Assembly: GCA_016935955.1 (NCBI GenBank)
Contig: JAFGPY010000300.1
Location: 1-7,289 of the forward strand
Direction of reading: 5' to 3'
Origin: Planctomycetota bacterium
GTDB taxonomy: Bacteria > Planctomycetota > Phycisphaerae > FEN-1346 > JAACEH01
DNA length: 7,289 nucleotides
The notes beneath the pieces are model-generated. The model saw nothing but the letters and a program-made list of their open reading frames with translations. It was not told where the DNA came from and searched no databases. The position numbers and the translations under genes were made by a program. This document shows positions 5,438-7,289 of the stretch, one piece after another. Positions within the stretch are counted from its first letter, which is position 1; every line of letters starts with the position of its first letter.

Positions 5438-6319
5438 ATGACCAACCATGCTGAGCGACCCATCCTCGTCACCGGGGCCAACGGAATGCTGGCCGGCGCC
5501 CTGCGGCGGCGATTCGGCCTGAGCGGCGGACCCGCCGCTGAGGTCATCTGGACCGACGTTGACGAGTTGAACATCACCGACGAGGCCGCCGTGCGGCAAC
5601 TGGTCGAGCGACGCCGTTGTGGCGTCATCATCAACTGCGCGGGGCTCACCCAGGTGGATGACTGCCAGTCGCGACGCGACGAGGCCATGCTCATTAACGG
5701 TCGCGCCGTCGGCCATCTGGCCCGTGCTGCCGAGGCCGTCGGGGCGCTGCTCGTCCAGATCTCGACCGATTTTGTCTTCGGCGGCAACACCGACAAGCCA
5801 TATGTTGAGGACGATCCGCCGCAGCCGCTGAATGTCTATGGCGAATCGAAGCTGCTCGGCGAAGAGCAGGCCCGGCTGGCCTCGGAGCACCTTGTGGTCC
5901 GGACGTCGTGGCTCTACGGGCTCAACGGCCGCAACTTCGTCCGGTCCATCTGCCGGCAGGCGGCCCTCGGACGTTCACTGACGGTCGTGGATGACCAGGT
6001 CGGTTGCCCGACTTACACCGGCGACCTGGCCGAGGCGATCGTACGGTTGCTGGCTTGCGGAGCACGCGGCATGTTCCACGCCTGCGGCGGCGAGGCCACG
6101 TCGTGGTTCGATTTCGCACGCGCCATCGTCCGGCTGCGGCAATGCAACGTGGCCGTCGAGCCGGTCTCATCCGCCAAACTCGGTCGCCCGGCCAAAAGGC
6201 CGGCTATGAGCGTGCTGGACTGCACGCGGCTGTACGACGCCACGGGTTATCGCCTGCCCGGTTTCGGGACGTCGTTACCCGTGTATCTGGCGGAAATGAA
6301 GTCCGGCGAGGACGCCTGA
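5438..6319 (+). CDS. rfbD: dTDP-4-dehydrorhamnose reductase (RmlD/RfbD family)
   Basis: This family catalyses the NAD(P)H-dependent last step of dTDP-L-rhamnose synthesis in the cytoplasm, reducing dTDP-4-dehydro-L-rhamnose. With a start at 5438 it has 293 residues, the usual family length. It is an extended short-chain dehydrogenase. The nucleotide-binding loop is VTGANGMLAG (11-20, GxxGxxA form), followed by INCAGLTQVDDCQ (65-77), QISTDFVFGG (107-116, the catalytic S/T region), and Y134 and K138 of the YxxxK pair in NVYGESKLLGE. RTSWLYG (155-161), VVDDQVGCPTYTGDLA (183-198) and RPAMSVLD (254-261) complete the family signature. The usual RPxNSxLD has Met in place of Asn here. The start is uncertain: ATG at 5423 is also possible, and 5438 has only a weak AAGAGA before it; the frame upstream to 5219 overlaps the preceding gene and lacks domain content. 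The next gene starts 16 bp after its stop. Confidence 0.85.
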   Translation: MTNHAERPILVTGANGMLAGALRRRFGLSGGPAAEVIWTDVDELNITDEAAVRQLVERRRCGVIINCAGLTQVDDCQSRRDEAMLINGRAVGHLARAAEAVGALLVQISTDFVFGGNTDKPYVEDDPPQPLNVYGESKLLGEEQARLASEHLVVRTSWLYGLNGRNFVRSICRQAALGRSLTVVDDQVGCPTYTGDLAEAIVRLLACGARGMFHACGGEATSWFDFARAIVRLRQCNVAVEPVSSAKLGRPAKRPAMSVLDCTRLYDATGYRLPGFGTSLPVYLAEMKSGEDA

Positions 6320-6323
6320 GGCC

Positions 6324-6330
6324 AAGGAGA
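6324..6330 (+). promoter_or_regulatory. Ribosome-binding site AAGGAGA of the sugar-nucleotide dehydrogenase
   Basis: AAGGAGA lies in the 16-bp gap after the reductase stop and ends 5 nt before the ATG at 6336. It is a near-perfect site and supports translation from a shared mRNA. Confidence 0.75.
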
Positions 6331-6335
6331 AAGCC

Positions 6336-7289
6336 ATGAGGATTGTCGTTGTCGGCGCCGGATATGTCGGGCTGGTTACCGGAACGTGCTTGGCTGATAC
6401 GGGCAACCACGTTGTCTGCGTCGACACCGATCGCCGCAGACTTGACACGCTCCGTCAAGGCAAGGCGCCCTTCTACGAAGCCGGGTTGAACGATTTGCTC
6501 GATCGCAACATCCGAGCCGGGCGGCTCATCTTCGACGACAAGTTGATCGATCACCTGCCTGAGGCTGATGTGCTCTTCATTGCCGTGGGTACGCCGCCCA
6601 TGGACGACGGCCAGGCCGACCTTTCGGCCGTCATGGACGTGGTCCGCCAGATCGCCGCTGCCGATCGGCCTCCGCGGTTGGTCGTTGTCAAGAGCACCGT
6701 GCCCGTCGGCACCTGCTCGAGGCTGCAAGCACTCTTTGATAAGCAAACCGGCGGTCGCGTCCTCGTGGCCTCGAATCCCGAATTCCTCCGCGAGGGCGTT
6801 GCCGTCCGCGACTTCAACTACCCCGACCGCATCGTCATCGGAACCGCCCACGACGAGGCGGCCGAGATGCTCAAGCGGCTCTATGCCCCGTTCGTCCGCA
6901 CGTTGCATCCCATCCTTGTCATGAGCCGCGAATCGGCCGAGATGACCAAATATGCCGCCAACTGTCTGCTGGCCTCGCGCATCAGTTTCATGAACGAGGT
7001 CGCCAACCTGTCGCGAGCCCTTGGCGCCGACGTCAGTCAGGTGCGAACCGGCATCGGCTTCGACCATCGCATTGGCTTCCCGCACCTGTTTCCCGGCGTG
7101 GGTTACGGCGGCTCGTGTTTCCCCAAGGACGTTCAGGCGATGATCCACCTCGGCGAGTCGCGCGGCGTCGACGTTCGCATGCTCCGGGCCACCCACGACG
7201 TCAACTTGGCCCAGAAGCGGCAACTGGCCGAGCGTCTAATCGCTCACTTCGGCGGCTCCTGCGGCGATCGTACGGTGGCCCTCTGGGGC
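6336..7289 (+). CDS. ugd: UDP-glucose 6-dehydrogenase family protein, 3' end beyond the window
   Basis: The first 318 residues are present with the frame still open at the right edge; the family is usually about 430-460 residues. Members oxidise UDP-glucose to UDP-glucuronate with two NAD+ in the cytoplasm. The sequence starts MRIVVVGAGYVGLVTG (Rossmann GxGxxG), with D30 at the end of strand 2 binding the NAD ribose. AVGTPP (83-88), VVKSTVPVGT (117-126), NPEFLREG (147-154), AEMTKYAANCLLASRISFMNE (201-221, with K205 and N209) and GYGGSCFPKD (256-265) follow. C261 is the catalytic thiol and K264 its conserved partner. All hallmark residues are intact. GDP-mannose and UDP-N-acetyl sugar dehydrogenases share this scaffold, but the FLREG, SRISFMNE and FPGVGYGGSCFPKD pattern fits the UDP-glucose branch best. 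It is the second gene of a likely operon with the rhamnose reductase. Confidence 0.92.
   Translation, partial: MRIVVVGAGYVGLVTGTCLADTGNHVVCVDTDRRRLDTLRQGKAPFYEAGLNDLLDRNIRAGRLIFDDKLIDHLPEADVLFIAVGTPPMDDGQADLSAVMDVVRQIAAADRPPRLVVVKSTVPVGTCSRLQALFDKQTGGRVLVASNPEFLREGVAVRDFNYPDRIVIGTAHDEAAEMLKRLYAPFVRTLHPILVMSRESAEMTKYAANCLLASRISFMNEVANLSRALGADVSQVRTGIGFDHRIGFPHLFPGVGYGGSCFPKDVQAMIHLGESRGVDVRMLRATHDVNLAQKRQLAERLIAHFGGSCGDRTVALWG

Noticed and set aside
1..7289. CRISPR arrays, tRNA or rRNA genes, insertion sequences, attachment sites
   Set aside because: No regularly spaced repeats, cloverleaf-like segments, transposase motifs or terminal repeats with target duplication were found by eye.

Overview
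This is a GC-rich window, probably chromosomal DNA of a Planctomycetota-like (PVC group) bacterium. Four features suggest this lineage: a type IV pilin-like prepilin with a C-terminal H-X9-DG motif, a short protein opening with a CxCG...CxxCG zinc ribbon, an anti-sigma-type zinc-finger/transmembrane/FecR protein with a lectin-like tail, and many single-gene units with their own promoters. The assignment is inferred from gene style. There is no rRNA or other marker gene in the window.

Layout, left to right: (a) the first codons of an unknown minus-strand gene (1-14); (b) a minus-strand H-X9-DG prepilin (84-950); (c) a 412-bp divergent intergenic region (951-1362) with one candidate promoter for each direction and a 32-bp inverted repeat; (d) a plus-strand protein with zinc-binding modules at both ends (1363-2109); (e) a strong hairpin between convergent genes, likely a bidirectional terminator (2158-2195); (f) a minus-strand class I aldolase-like (beta/alpha)8 protein of the Cgl0159 type (2237-3301); (g) a 283-bp divergent region (3302-3584) with a near-consensus sigma70-type promoter for the aldolase, overlapped by an oppositely directed TATAAT; (h) a plus-strand membrane-anchored zinc-finger/FecR/lectin-like protein (3585-5273); (i) a plus-strand pair, dTDP-4-dehydrorhamnose reductase (5438-6319) and UDP-glucose 6-dehydrogenase family (6336 to past the window end), probably one transcript from a promoter at 5306-5333.

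How the genes work together: the last two are nucleotide-sugar enzymes 16 bp apart and probably feed cell-surface polysaccharide or glycan synthesis. The prepilin and the FecR protein also act at the envelope, but nothing in the sequence ties them to the sugar pair. The aldolase and the zinc protein appear to be independent units. I see no insertion sequence, CRISPR array, tRNA, rRNA or phage gene. The window reads mostly as ordinary chromosomal genes. The less familiar items are the two-ended zinc protein, the FecR-type protein without an adjacent sigma factor gene, and the overlapping divergent promoters at about 3390-3439.
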